DNA of 64,000 nt, taken from Oscillospiraceae bacterium. Its GTDB lineage: Bacteria; Bacillota; Clostridia; Oscillospirales; Oscillospiraceae. The stretch covers positions 1 through 64,000 of the forward strand of contig CACYHB010000008.1 in assembly GCA_902774015.1 (NCBI GenBank), written 5' to 3'. Numbering within the stretch: position 1 is the first letter of the stretch; each line of letters starts with the position of its first letter. A program made the translations under genes and the position numbers. Below the pieces are notes generated by a model that was not told where the DNA came from, searched no databases, and saw only the letters and a program-made list of their open reading frames with translations. Of this stretch, positions 33,334 through 40,451 are shown one piece after another.

Positions 33334-33672
33334 ATGAGCGAACTGATTTTCGAGAAGCTGTCCGACGAGTCCCTGGCTGAGATCGCCGGCGGCATGACCC
33401 CCGAGCTGAGAGCTGCCTACGCCTGCATCCGCGGCGAATTCGGCAACGGCCAGGATCGTATCGACCGCCTGACCTGGGCTGGCTACGACGCCAAGAGAGT
33501 CCAGAACCTGGTCAACTCCCTGCTCAAGTACGAAGACGTCGCCAAGGACGTCATCAACGGCAAGTACGGCAACGATCAGTACCGGATCAACGCTCTGCGC
33601 GCTGCCGGCTACAACCCCTACGTGGTGCAGGATCTGGTCAACAACATGGTCCTGGATCATCAGCTGTACTGA
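33334..33672 (+). CDS. Double-glycine leader precursor with two Cpl-7 (CW_7) wall-binding repeats, copy 1
   Basis: 112 residues. Leader residues 1-20, MSELIFEKLSDESLAEIAGG, is a textbook double-glycine leader. Residues about 24-64 and 66-106 are two CW_7 repeats: GEFGNGQDRIDRLTWAGYD...VQNLVNSLL and GKYGNDQYRINALRAAGYN...VQDLVNNMV, closely following the consensus of the Cpl-7 phage lysozyme. Cleavage by the upstream C39 transporter would release a 92-residue protein made only of wall-binding repeats, with one Cys (31). No enzymatic domain. AAAGGAG precedes the ATG. Confidence 0.9.
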   Translation: MSELIFEKLSDESLAEIAGGMTPELRAAYACIRGEFGNGQDRIDRLTWAGYDAKRVQNLVNSLLKYEDVAKDVINGKYGNDQYRINALRAAGYNPYVVQDLVNNMVLDHQLY

Positions 33673-33692
33673 TCGGGAAAAGGAAAAACAGA

Positions 33693-33724
33693 CTGCCATC
33701 CGATCCGGAAGGATCGGATGGCAG
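33693..33724 (+). terminator. Hairpin after copy 1, left copy of a 32-base duplication
   Basis: Stem CTGCCATCCGATCC with its complement around GAAG. An identical 32 bases recurs at 33891-33922. There is no strong T-run, so termination may be partial. Confidence 0.6.
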
Positions 33725-33890
33725 AGAGACTGTCAAAAAACCACGCTGAAAGCACAACAAACAGAGCAGCGGGGGAGCTCGAGGGGGCAAGGCCCGCCTC
33801 GAGTACAATAACCCGCCGTCCGAAGAAGGCTGAAATATCAGGCTTTTTCGGGTAATCGCAAAAGCCTGTCAGACTTTTTTGACAAGCTGG
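33725..33890. mobile_element. 166-bp MITE-like element inserted between duplicated hairpins (copy 2)
   Basis: Begins AGAGACTGTCAAAAAACCAC and ends CAGACTTTTTTGACAAGCTGG. It shares the core with 19635-19806 (GCTGAAAGCACAACAAACAG to GTACAATAACCCGCCGTC) but differs in the right-central part (here a GAAATATCAGGCTTTTTCGG segment). It is flanked by the 32-base hairpin of this locus, a different sequence from that at copy 1. Confidence 0.7.
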
Positions 33891-33922
33891 CTGCCATCCG
33901 ATCCGGAAGGATCGGATGGCAG
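33891..33922 (+). terminator. Hairpin, right copy of the 32-base duplication
   Basis: Identical to 33693-33724; lies 38 bases before the start codon of the second precursor, so it may affect that gene's translation. Confidence 0.6.
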
Positions 33923-33960
33923 GAATCGGCATCGGCAGATGCGTAAGGAGAATGAGAAAT

Positions 33961-34299
33961 ATGAGCGAACTGGTTTTTGAAAAGCTGTCCGAGGAATCTC
34001 TGAAGGAGATCGCAGGCGGCGCAACGCCCGAGCTGAGAGCGGCGTACTCCTGCATCTACGGCGAATTCGGCAACGGTGAGGAGCGCGTGCGCAGGCTGCG
34101 CGCCGCCGGTTATGATCCGGTGCGCGTGCAGGAGCTTGTCAACGCCCTTCTGAAGTATGAGGACGTGGCCAAGGACGTGATCCGCGGCAAGTACGGCAAC
34201 GATCAGGCCCGCATCTACAATCTGCGCGCTGCCGGCTACAATCCCTACGTGGTGCAGGATCTGGTCAACAACATCGTCCTGGATCATCAGCTCTACTGA
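33961..34299 (+). CDS. Double-glycine leader precursor with two Cpl-7 (CW_7) wall-binding repeats, copy 2
   Basis: 112 residues, same length as copy 1 and identical at 91 positions by eye. The leader MSELVFEKLSEESLKEIAGG differs at three places; most other changes fall in the first repeat (GEFGNGEERVRRLRAAGYD) and very few in the second (GKYGNDQARIYNLRAAGYN). Cys31 is kept. The divergence pattern suggests duplication followed by change on one face of repeat 1. AAGGAGAATGAGAAAT precedes the ATG. Exported substrate of the C39 transporter by inference. Confidence 0.9.
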   Translation: MSELVFEKLSEESLKEIAGGATPELRAAYSCIYGEFGNGEERVRRLRAAGYDPVRVQELVNALLKYEDVAKDVIRGKYGNDQARIYNLRAAGYNPYVVQDLVNNIVLDHQLY

Positions 34300-34316
34300 G
34301 TGAGGTATTGCTTTTA

Positions 34317-34697
34317 GGGAAGCCGCAGGCTTCCCTCGGGTTTCGACAAGAAGTCGAAATCTGAGGGCCGATTTTGAAACCTTGAATCGGTTTTCACATC
34401 GGCTGCGATTGAACGTGAAGAGGGGAATCCCATCCCCTCTTCACAATCTCCCCATGCTTTTCCTGCTTGGGTGCATATGCATAACTAAATCCCCGCGTGC
34501 ATGAAATGCACGCATGCGAAATATAGTTTCACATGAAAAACACAGTGTGATCTGTGTTTTTCGGGGATACCGCTGCAACGTCGTCTCCAACTGGCGCACG
34601 AAGTGCGTCAGTTGCGGGCTATCGCCCGCTTACGCCCGCATTCTGCGGACGTGGAGACATAGTTATCGGTTCTGCTTGACGGAAGCCTGCGGCTTCC
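34317..34697. other. Gene-free chain of perfect hairpins, possible structured RNA or repeat element
   Basis: About 380 bases packed with stems: GGGAAGCC/GGCTTCCC (34317-34335), TTTCGAC/GTCGAAA inside CCCTC/GAGGG (34333-34367), CCGATT/AATCGG (34368-34390), GTGAAGAGGGGA/TCCCCTCTTCAC (34415-34444), ATCCCC/GGGGAT (34489-34568) enclosing GCGTGCAT/ATGCACGC and AAAAACACAG/CTGTGTTTTT, then a three-armed junction closed by GTCTCC/GGAGAC (34583-34658), ending with GGAAGCC/GGCTTCC (34681-34697). The first and last palindromes are the same sequence inverted. It ends 29 bases before the next start codon. Confidence 0.6.
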
Positions 34698-34726
34698 TTC
34701 ATGTTATCCGGGCGGAAGGGAGGATC

Positions 34727-35644
34727 ATGAACAAGCATGCGAACGGGCAGCCGGCCCCGGTGATGGGCGCCGAGGTGCTGCCGTATCTGGCGCGGATCTA
34801 TGCCCAGCTCTATCTGACGCCGGGAGCGGAGAGCGCAGAAGCCTATAAGAAAGTGGTCCTGTACGGTGAGGCTGCCCCTGCGTGCGACCTGAGCCATTTC
34901 ACCGGCGACGGGCGGGACTCCTGCGTGATCGAGCAGACCCCGGTGGGGGACGTGCGCGTGGTGACGCTGCATCAGCGTCGGGATTTTGAGACCTTCCTGC
35001 AGATCATGGCCTTCCGCTGCACGGAAAAGCAGATCCCCGCGACCCAGGGCGCCTCCATCCTCGACGGCGTGATCAACTGGACGCGCATCCGCGCCCATAA
35101 GGACGCGTTCCTGCGCAGCGGCGCCGCGGAGGACGCCTGGCCGGAGGAGTTTCAGCGTTTCACTGCGGACAAAAACAACTTCAAGGACGCTCTGATCGTC
35201 CTCTCCGCCGGGCCGTACAGCGCCATCGGTGCCGAGGCTGCGGGCATGACGGAGGAGGACTGGCTTGCGGCCTCGCATGAGATCCGCCGCGCCCATGAGT
35301 GCACGCACCTGATCTGCCGACGGCGCTTCCCGGAACTGATCGATCCCGTATGGGACGAGATCACGGCGGATGCGGTGGGCCTCTATGCCGCTTTCGGACG
35401 CTACGACACGGCGCTTGCGGCGCTGTTTCTCGGAGCCGGACCGGAGGGCTATACCGGCGGCCGGCTGGAAAACTACGTGCCTGCGGAGACGGAGGGGCGA
35501 CAGGAAGTCCTTGACCGAACGGCAAAAAAAGTATATGCTGTAATACACAGCTTGGCGGACCGCATCGAAGGCTTCGGTTCGATAGAGCCTTACGATCTTG
35601 CGATTCGCCTGGAGGAGGCGATCTCATGCTGGAAAGAGCTCTGA
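34727..35644 (+). CDS. Putative HExxH metallohydrolase of the export locus
   Basis: 305 residues from ATG 34727 (GAAGGGAGGA upstream; the longer in-frame version runs through the hairpin region). Residues 190-194 read HECTH, a zinc-protease HExxH, followed by Glu211 and Asp215 in WDEITADAVGLYAAFG, spacing compatible with a third ligand. No signal peptide or TM segment, so probably cytoplasmic. The family is not recognised. Position among leader-peptide genes suggests a role in maturation or turnover of those peptides, but nothing proves it. Confidence 0.6.
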   Translation: MNKHANGQPAPVMGAEVLPYLARIYAQLYLTPGAESAEAYKKVVLYGEAAPACDLSHFTGDGRDSCVIEQTPVGDVRVVTLHQRRDFETFLQIMAFRCTEKQIPATQGASILDGVINWTRIRAHKDAFLRSGAAEDAWPEEFQRFTADKNNFKDALIVLSAGPYSAIGAEAAGMTEEDWLAASHEIRRAHECTHLICRRRFPELIDPVWDEITADAVGLYAAFGRYDTALAALFLGAGPEGYTGGRLENYVPAETEGRQEVLDRTAKKVYAVIHSLADRIEGFGSIEPYDLAIRLEEAISCWKEL

Positions 35645-35835
35645 GCGAGCTGTTTGATTTTCAGCGTTTTGAAAAGAATCCTGAGCTGCAGACCGTGATC
35701 GACGGCGTCACGGAGAAGTATGCGCACGGTGGGGTCTGGTCTCTCGCGGACGAGGACCTGGCCATGGCCGCGGGCGGACTGGGCAATACGGAGAGAAAGA
35801 AGGAGCCAGGCAATGACGGATACGGCAGACTTTGA
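35626..35835 (+). CDS. Small protein ending in a double-glycine leader-like motif
   Basis: 69 residues; the ATG overlaps the end of the metallohydrolase gene by 19 bases and has its own GGAGGAGG in that gene, so translation is coupled. Residues 39-51, SLADEDLAMAAGG, match the conserved end of double-glycine leaders. Only 18 residues (LGNTERKKEPGNDGYGRL) follow. The first 38 (LSELFDFQRFEKNPELQTVI) are helical. It may be a peptide precursor or a leader-derived regulator. It overlaps the sigma gene by 23 bases. Confidence 0.6.
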   Translation: MLERALSELFDFQRFEKNPELQTVIDGVTEKYAHGGVWSLADEDLAMAAGGLGNTERKKEPGNDGYGRL

Positions 35836-36292
35836 GACTTTGTATCGAGAATACCGTCCGAAGGTTGCCGGCTATATCCATAACCATGTGAACGATCCGG
35901 AGGACGCGGAGGACCTGTGCAGCGAGGTATTCCGAAAAGCCTGGGAGCATCTGGATTCCCAGAACAGAACAGGCTTTTCCTCCTATATTTATACCATCAC
36001 CCGCAACACGGTGGTCGATTACTTCCGCACGCGGCGGCAGACGGCCCCGCTGACGGAGGATCTCTCCGTGCCGGACACGATGGGGGACAAGCTCCTGCGG
36101 GAAGAGACGCTCTCCGAGCTTGCTTCGGCCCTGAAGCAGCTGCCGGAAGCGCAGCGGGAGCTGATCGTTCTGCGCTATTACGAAAACCGCTCGCTGCAGG
36201 ACATTTCCGAGATCATGTCGCTGTCTTACGGCGTGACCAAACGGATGCATCAGGCGGCGCTGACGGCGCTGCGCAAAGTGCTGGGTGACTGA
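35813..36292 (+). CDS. ECF-like sigma-70 family RNA polymerase sigma factor
   Basis: 159 residues. Region 2 at about 10-75 (YREYRPKVAGYIHNHVNDPE, DAEDLCSEVFRKAWEHL, YIYTITRNTVVDYFR) and region 4 at about 100-155 (LPEAQRELIVLRYYENRSLQ, DISEIMSLSYGVTKRMHQAA). No regions 1 or 3. ATG 35813 is preceded by AAGGAG; a 31-residue upstream extension in frame is low-complexity and lies within the preceding gene. No anti-sigma factor is adjacent. It probably drives the peptide/export genes. Confidence 0.88.
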   Translation: MTDTADFETLYREYRPKVAGYIHNHVNDPEDAEDLCSEVFRKAWEHLDSQNRTGFSSYIYTITRNTVVDYFRTRRQTAPLTEDLSVPDTMGDKLLREETLSELASALKQLPEAQRELIVLRYYENRSLQDISEIMSLSYGVTKRMHQAALTALRKVLGD

Positions 36293-36316
36293 GAAAGCCC
36301 GGAAAGGGGAAACAAA

Positions 36317-36721
36317 ATGAGCGAGATGCTGAACAGACTGGAGCAGGCTGTGGAGAATGACCCCGCGCTGCGGGAACGCTTTCAGGCCGCTGCAGAACGG
36401 CTGGTGAGCGAGGGCGTGGACGACGCGGCCGAGCTGATGCGCCTCTGTGCGAAGGAACTGGGCTTCGAGCAGGAGGCCGCTGCCTTTGAAGCGCTGGACG
36501 ACGAGAGCCTGGACAGCGTGGCGGGCGGAAGCGACCTTTCACGGGATGAGACCGTCCGGCCCTTCCACCTGAACACCTGGATCGGATCGGTGATGCGTAC
36601 GCTGCTGAAAAAGAACAGCGCCGCGCAGAGCGAGCTGAAAAGCGTGAACGGGAGCGACGTGCGAGCCGCCACGCTGCCCCGCCCGGAGACGCCGGAGAAC
36701 AACGAACTCCACTGCCTCTGA
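36317..36721 (+). CDS. Nif11-like leader peptide precursor
   Basis: 134 residues. Residues 1-71 resemble Nif11-type leaders: MSEMLNRLEQAVENDPALRE, a helical middle with LMRLCAKELGFEQEA, then FEALDDESLDSVAGG. The 63-residue core (SDLSRDETVRPFHLNTWIGS... to ELHCL) has Ser/Thr but a single, near-terminal Cys. NHLM transporters are known to accompany Nif11 and nitrile-hydratase leader peptides, which supports export by the same machine. No lanthipeptide, radical SAM or cyclodehydratase enzyme is encoded nearby. Confidence 0.72.
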   Translation: MSEMLNRLEQAVENDPALRERFQAAAERLVSEGVDDAAELMRLCAKELGFEQEAAAFEALDDESLDSVAGGSDLSRDETVRPFHLNTWIGSVMRTLLKKNSAAQSELKSVNGSDVRAATLPRPETPENNELHCL

Positions 36722-36728
36722 GCGCCTG

Positions 36729-36779
36729 AAAACACAAGGAGCACCCCGCGCCGACGGCGCGGGGTGCTCCTTGTGTTTT
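36729..36779. terminator. Strong bidirectional terminator closing the export locus
   Basis: 24-base perfect arms starting AAAACACAAGGAGCACCCCG with loop GAC, between convergent genes. Confidence 0.9.
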
Positions 36780-36788
36780 CAGAAATGC

Positions 36789-37604
36789 TTATGCGATCTC
36801 ATAGCTCGCAATATAGGAAAAACCGTCGGGGCAGGGAAGACCGGGGTCTTTGAGGACAAAGCGCGGCGCAAGACCGCATTCTCCGGCACAGAGTTCAAAA
36901 TGGCACAGGGCGATGCCCAGATCCACCTTCTGCAGATCGCCCGCTGCGGCGCTGACGAAGCCCTTGGAGGCCTTCTTGTAAAAATGCACAAGCTTCCCGC
37001 AGACAAGCGCCCGCCACGGCTGCCGGTTCACTGCCGATGGCGCCAGGCGCACACACTCCAGCGGCTCGTAAAGGAGACCTGCCTCGTCGGGCTGCAGGGC
37101 GCAGAGGAAATCATCGCGGAAAAACAGCGTCTCAAAGGGCTCTCTGCTGTCTGCGCGGGCGCCCTTTCGCATCATGCTCTCCCGCAGACTCATTTTGGCG
37201 GCAGGGTAGCCCAGCGGCGTGACGCAGGGCATGATCTCATTCTCTTCCAGCGCCATGGCCCGTTCAAAAGCGCCCCGGTCCATGGTGCCGCCGATCCAGG
37301 TCGTGCCGATCCCGCGGGAGCAGGCATAGAGCACCAGCTTTTCCAGCGCGTAGCCGAAAGCTTCCTCACAGTGGGGGACACGCTCGATCTTGCCTCCCAG
37401 GAAGCAGTCCGTGCCGACAACGACCGGGCAGCCGAGGCTCTGCTGCCGGGCATCCAGAAAGCGGAAGCTCACCGGAATGCCGTAGGGGTTTTCAAGGGAA
37501 TCCGCAAAGGCGCGCAGTGCTGCGCGGTCTTCTTCCGTCAGTTCGCGGCCGTCGAAGCTGCGGACGCTGCGGCGCGCACGGGCAAGTTCCAGAATTTTTA
37601 CCAT
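36789..37604 (-). CDS. Nitroreductase-fold protein (double-domain type)
   Basis: 271 residues. ARRSVRSFDGRELTEEDRAA at the N-terminus, LEKLVLYACSRGIGTTWIGG in the core, and APSAVNRQPWRALVCGKLVH with the FMN-contacting SAxNxQPW motif in the second half, as in the larger putative-TM-nitroreductase family PF14512. Likely an FMN-dependent reductase of unknown substrate. Its promoter faces away from the ROK gene downstream; GGAGGC is present before the start. Confidence 0.8.
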   Translation of the reverse strand: MVKILELARARRSVRSFDGRELTEEDRAALRAFADSLENPYGIPVSFRFLDARQQSLGCPVVVGTDCFLGGKIERVPHCEEAFGYALEKLVLYACSRGIGTTWIGGTMDRGAFERAMALEENEIMPCVTPLGYPAAKMSLRESMMRKGARADSREPFETLFFRDDFLCALQPDEAGLLYEPLECVRLAPSAVNRQPWRALVCGKLVHFYKKASKGFVSAAAGDLQKVDLGIALCHFELCAGECGLAPRFVLKDPGLPCPDGFSYIASYEIA

Positions 37605-37687
37605 AGGGAGGCTCCTTTCCGGTTTCTGGAGAAATAGTAAAGCAGGACCGCCGCCGCGTCAATACGTGAAAACAGGATAAAAGCGCC

Positions 37688-38818
37688 TCAGACCGAGGTC
37701 ACGAACTCCCGCACAAAGTAGAGAGCCGCCCCCAGAGGCGTGATGTGACGGCGGAGCGTACTGAGCTGCACAAAGCCGGCGTCACCGTCAAAGGGATCGC
37801 CGGAGAGCACATACTGGCGAAGGATCGGCAGATAGGGCGAGAGATATTCCGAGAAAAAGCCCCCCAGCACCACGTCGCAGTCCAGCGTGAGCCGGATGCT
37901 GAGAATGGCCGTGGCCAGGTGGCGCAGCATGTCATACAGCAGGTTTTCGTATTCCGGCAGATGCTGCTCCACACCGCGGAAGAAAGTCTCCGTGTCCACG
38001 CCCAGGCTCTGCTCCACGCGCCGGGCGGAGCAATAGGCCTCCAGGCAGCCCTGCTTCCCGCAGCGGCAGCGCAGGCCGCCCGGCTCCACGCAGATATGGC
38101 CGAATTCGCCGCTGCGCGCCGAGTCGCCGGGATACGGCCGTCCCGCCATCAGCACCGCGCCGCCCACGCCGTCCTCCAGAGAGAGGTAGGCCATGTTCTG
38201 CCGGGTGCCGCGGAAGAAGCCCTCGGCGTGTCCGCTGACGGAGCCGTCATTTTCCACGTGGACCGGGTAGGGGATGCCCTGCGTCAGCATCCGGATGGGC
38301 ACGTCCCGCAGACCCAGCGTGGGCGCAAAGAGAATGCGGGAGGCGTCCGGCGTCAGAACGCCCGGGACCGCAAGGCCGAGACCCAGCACCCGCTGCCGGT
38401 CCAGCCCTGCGTCGGACAGAAAGGCGTCCACGATAGCGGGCAGCTCGGTCTCATAATCCGGCAGCCGCTTGACCGCGTCGAAGGGGAGCTTCCGGTAGGC
38501 GAGTTCCCGCAGCCGCAGGTCCACCGCCACGAGCCGCAGATGATCTTCCGCCAGAGCGGCCCCGAGAGAGACGCGGGCTTCCGGCTCGATGTCCAGCCCC
38601 TGGGCTCTGCGCCCGCCGGTGGATCGCCCCGTGCCGGAATAGCGGATCAGCCCCTCGTCCATCAACTCCTTCAGATTCTGGTGGAGCGTAGGCATGCTGA
38701 CCGAGCAGGCCTCCGCCAGCATCTGACGGGAGCAGAAGCTTTTCTGATCGTACAGCGTACGGTAGATCCGGCTGCGCACCGGCAGCGCGGACTCCCCGCG
38801 CATCGTTTTCTCCGCCAT
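37688..38818 (-). CDS. ROK-family transcriptional repressor (NagC/XylR type)
   Basis: 376 residues. N-terminal winged HTH (about 15-70, FCSRQMLAEACSVSMPTLHQ), then a sugar-kinase-like ROK domain: LGLGLAVPGVLTPD, HVENDGSVSGHAEGFF, and the zinc site CVEPGGLRCRCGKQGCLEAY (CxCGxxGC), with little sign of the ATP-site needed for kinase activity. Such proteins repress sugar genes until their sugar binds. ATG 38818 with GGGAGGT is preferred over TTG 38860. Divergent from the sugar ABC operon, its likely target. Confidence 0.9.
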   Translation of the reverse strand: MAEKTMRGESALPVRSRIYRTLYDQKSFCSRQMLAEACSVSMPTLHQNLKELMDEGLIRYSGTGRSTGGRRAQGLDIEPEARVSLGAALAEDHLRLVAVDLRLRELAYRKLPFDAVKRLPDYETELPAIVDAFLSDAGLDRQRVLGLGLAVPGVLTPDASRILFAPTLGLRDVPIRMLTQGIPYPVHVENDGSVSGHAEGFFRGTRQNMAYLSLEDGVGGAVLMAGRPYPGDSARSGEFGHICVEPGGLRCRCGKQGCLEAYCSARRVEQSLGVDTETFFRGVEQHLPEYENLLYDMLRHLATAILSIRLTLDCDVVLGGFFSEYLSPYLPILRQYVLSGDPFDGDAGFVQLSTLRRHITPLGAALYFVREFVTSV

Positions 38819-38928
38819 TTGCCTGACCTCCCTTCCCACTTCTGCAAAGTTCCTGTTCAATTATAGCATGAACTGCCTCTTCGTCAAGCGCTTTGAGCAG
38901 CTTTGCTACGCAAAAACAGGCGACTTTT

Positions 38929-38942
38929 GAAAAACGATTTTC
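38929..38942. promoter_or_regulatory. Palindrome in the ROK/ABC intergenic region
   Basis: GAAAAACGATTTTC (arms GAAAA/TTTTC) resembles catabolite-responsive or ROK operators of Firmicutes. It lies about 100 bases upstream of the ABC promoter. Weak evidence. Confidence 0.3.
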
Positions 38943-39033
38943 TTAACAATCTTGAAATGTGGCGAAAGTGCACAAATAATGGTGAGAAAAAGTGTAAAAT
39001 CTATCCAAATAATGCGCGGATCGGAAAAACATC

Positions 39034-39062
39034 TTGACATACCGGGGACAGATTTGTAAAAT
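39034..39062 (+). promoter_or_regulatory. Promoter of the sugar ABC operon
   Basis: TTGACA (39034-39039) and TAAAAT (39057-39062) with a 17-base spacer, 57 bases before the start codon. Confidence 0.75.
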
Positions 39063-39118
39063 CAATTTATAGAAGCTGTCTGCAGCTTACAATCGGAAAA
39101 AACTAAAGGAGGACCATT

Positions 39119-40237
39119 ATGAAAAAACTGTTAGCTCTGCTCCTGGCTCTGGTCATGGTGCTTGCGCTGGCTGCCTGCGGCCAGGCTGCCGCTCCCGCCA
39201 GCACGCAGGCCGAGGCCCCTGCCGAAGAAGCCCCCGCTGAGGAAGCCGCTTCCAATCTGGTCGGTGTGGCCATGCCCACCAAGGATCTGCAGCGCTGGAA
39301 TCAGGACGGCGAGAACATGAAGTCCCTGCTCGAGGCTGCCGGCTACGAGGTTGACCTGCAGTTCGGCGCCAACGACATCCCCACCCAGGTTTCTCAGATC
39401 GAGAACATGATCGCCAACGGCTGCAAGGTCCTGGTCATCGCCTCCATCGACGGCGACTCTCTGGGCACCGTTCTGGCCCAGGCCAAGGAAGCCGGCATCC
39501 CCGTCATCGCCTATGACCGTCTGATCATGAACTCCGACGCTGTCTCCTACTACGCCACCTTCGACAACTGGCTCGTCGGCACCAAGCAGGGCGAGTTCAT
39601 CCGTGACGCCCTGGATCTGGACAACGCGGAAGGCCCCTTCAACATTGAGTTCATCACCGGCGACCCCGGCGACAACAACATCAACTTCTTCTTTGACGGC
39701 GCCATGAGCATCCTGCAGCCCTATCTGGACAACGGCAAGCTGGTTTGCCCCTCCGGCCAGGTCGAGAAGGCTGTCGTAGCCACCGCCAACTGGGCGACCG
39801 ACGCTGCCCAGTCCCGCTTTGAGAACATCCTGGCCTCCAACTATGCCGACGGCACCCCGCTGCACGCCGTTCTGGCCTCCAACGACTCCACCGCTCTGGG
39901 CGTGGAGAACGCGCTGGCCGCTTCCTACACCAATGACGTTTACCCCGTCATCACCGGTCAGGACTGCGACATCGCCATCATGAAGAACCTCATCGAGGGC
40001 AAGCAGGCCATGTCCGTCTTCAAAGACACCCGTACTCTGGCCGCCAAGGTCGTTGAGATGGTCGACGCTCTGATGAAGGGCAGCGAGCCCCCCATCAACG
40101 ATACCGAGACCTATGACAACGGCACCGGCATCATCCCCAGCTTCCTGTGCGATCCCGTCGCCTGCACGGTCGAGAACTATGAGGACCTGCTCATCAGCTC
40201 CGGCTACTACACCATGGACCAGATCAACAACGGCTGA
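39119..40237 (+). CDS. Sugar ABC transporter substrate-binding lipoprotein (ChvE/XylF type)
   Basis: 372 residues. Lipoprotein signal MKKLLALLLALVMVLALAAC with Cys 20, an Ala/Glu-rich linker, then a periplasmic-binding-protein fold type I: GVAMPTKDLQRWNQDGENMK, VLVIASIDGDSLGTVLAQAK, PVIAYDRLIMNSDAVSYYAT, HAVLASNDSTALGVENAL and PVITGQDCDIAIMKNLIEGK. These are typical of multiple-sugar/xylose binders. Anchored outside the membrane, it delivers sugar to the ATPase and permease encoded next. AAAGGAGGACC precedes the ATG. Confidence 0.93.
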   Translation: MKKLLALLLALVMVLALAACGQAAAPASTQAEAPAEEAPAEEAASNLVGVAMPTKDLQRWNQDGENMKSLLEAAGYEVDLQFGANDIPTQVSQIENMIANGCKVLVIASIDGDSLGTVLAQAKEAGIPVIAYDRLIMNSDAVSYYATFDNWLVGTKQGEFIRDALDLDNAEGPFNIEFITGDPGDNNINFFFDGAMSILQPYLDNGKLVCPSGQVEKAVVATANWATDAAQSRFENILASNYADGTPLHAVLASNDSTALGVENALAASYTNDVYPVITGQDCDIAIMKNLIEGKQAMSVFKDTRTLAAKVVEMVDALMKGSEPPINDTETYDNGTGIIPSFLCDPVACTVENYEDLLISSGYYTMDQINNG

Positions 40238-40261
40238 GAATAAAGATCTAAAACTGCATCT

Positions 40262-40368
40262 GCGGGCAGAGCGGATTCCCGCTCTGCCCGCTTCCGCATC
40301 ATAATGATGATAGGATGGCGAAAAGACAAAGATCTTTTCGCCGCGCTTCTTTGCCGTATTATCATTAT
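40262..40368 (+). promoter_or_regulatory. Structured intercistronic region between binding-protein and ATPase genes
   Basis: Hairpin 1: GCGGGCAGAGCGG/CCGCTCTGCCCGC (40262-40291, 13 bp, loop ATTC, no T-run). Hairpin 2: GGCGAAAAGA/TCTTTTCGCC (40317-40342), enclosed by ATAATGATGATA and TATTATCATTAT (40301-40312/40357-40368). Such structures typically protect the upstream binding-protein mRNA or attenuate transcription so that the binding protein is made in excess. Confidence 0.6.
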
Positions 40369-40451
40369 CATGACCATCGCATGCGAAGGACTCTGAGAAT
40401 CTTTGCGCGATGAACTTCTTGTTATCAACTCTCAAGTATGGAGGGGATATT

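Noticed and set aside
29986-33699. 1237-codon minus-strand open frame
   Set aside because: Shadow of the two NHLM-type transporters and the first precursor; no domain signature.
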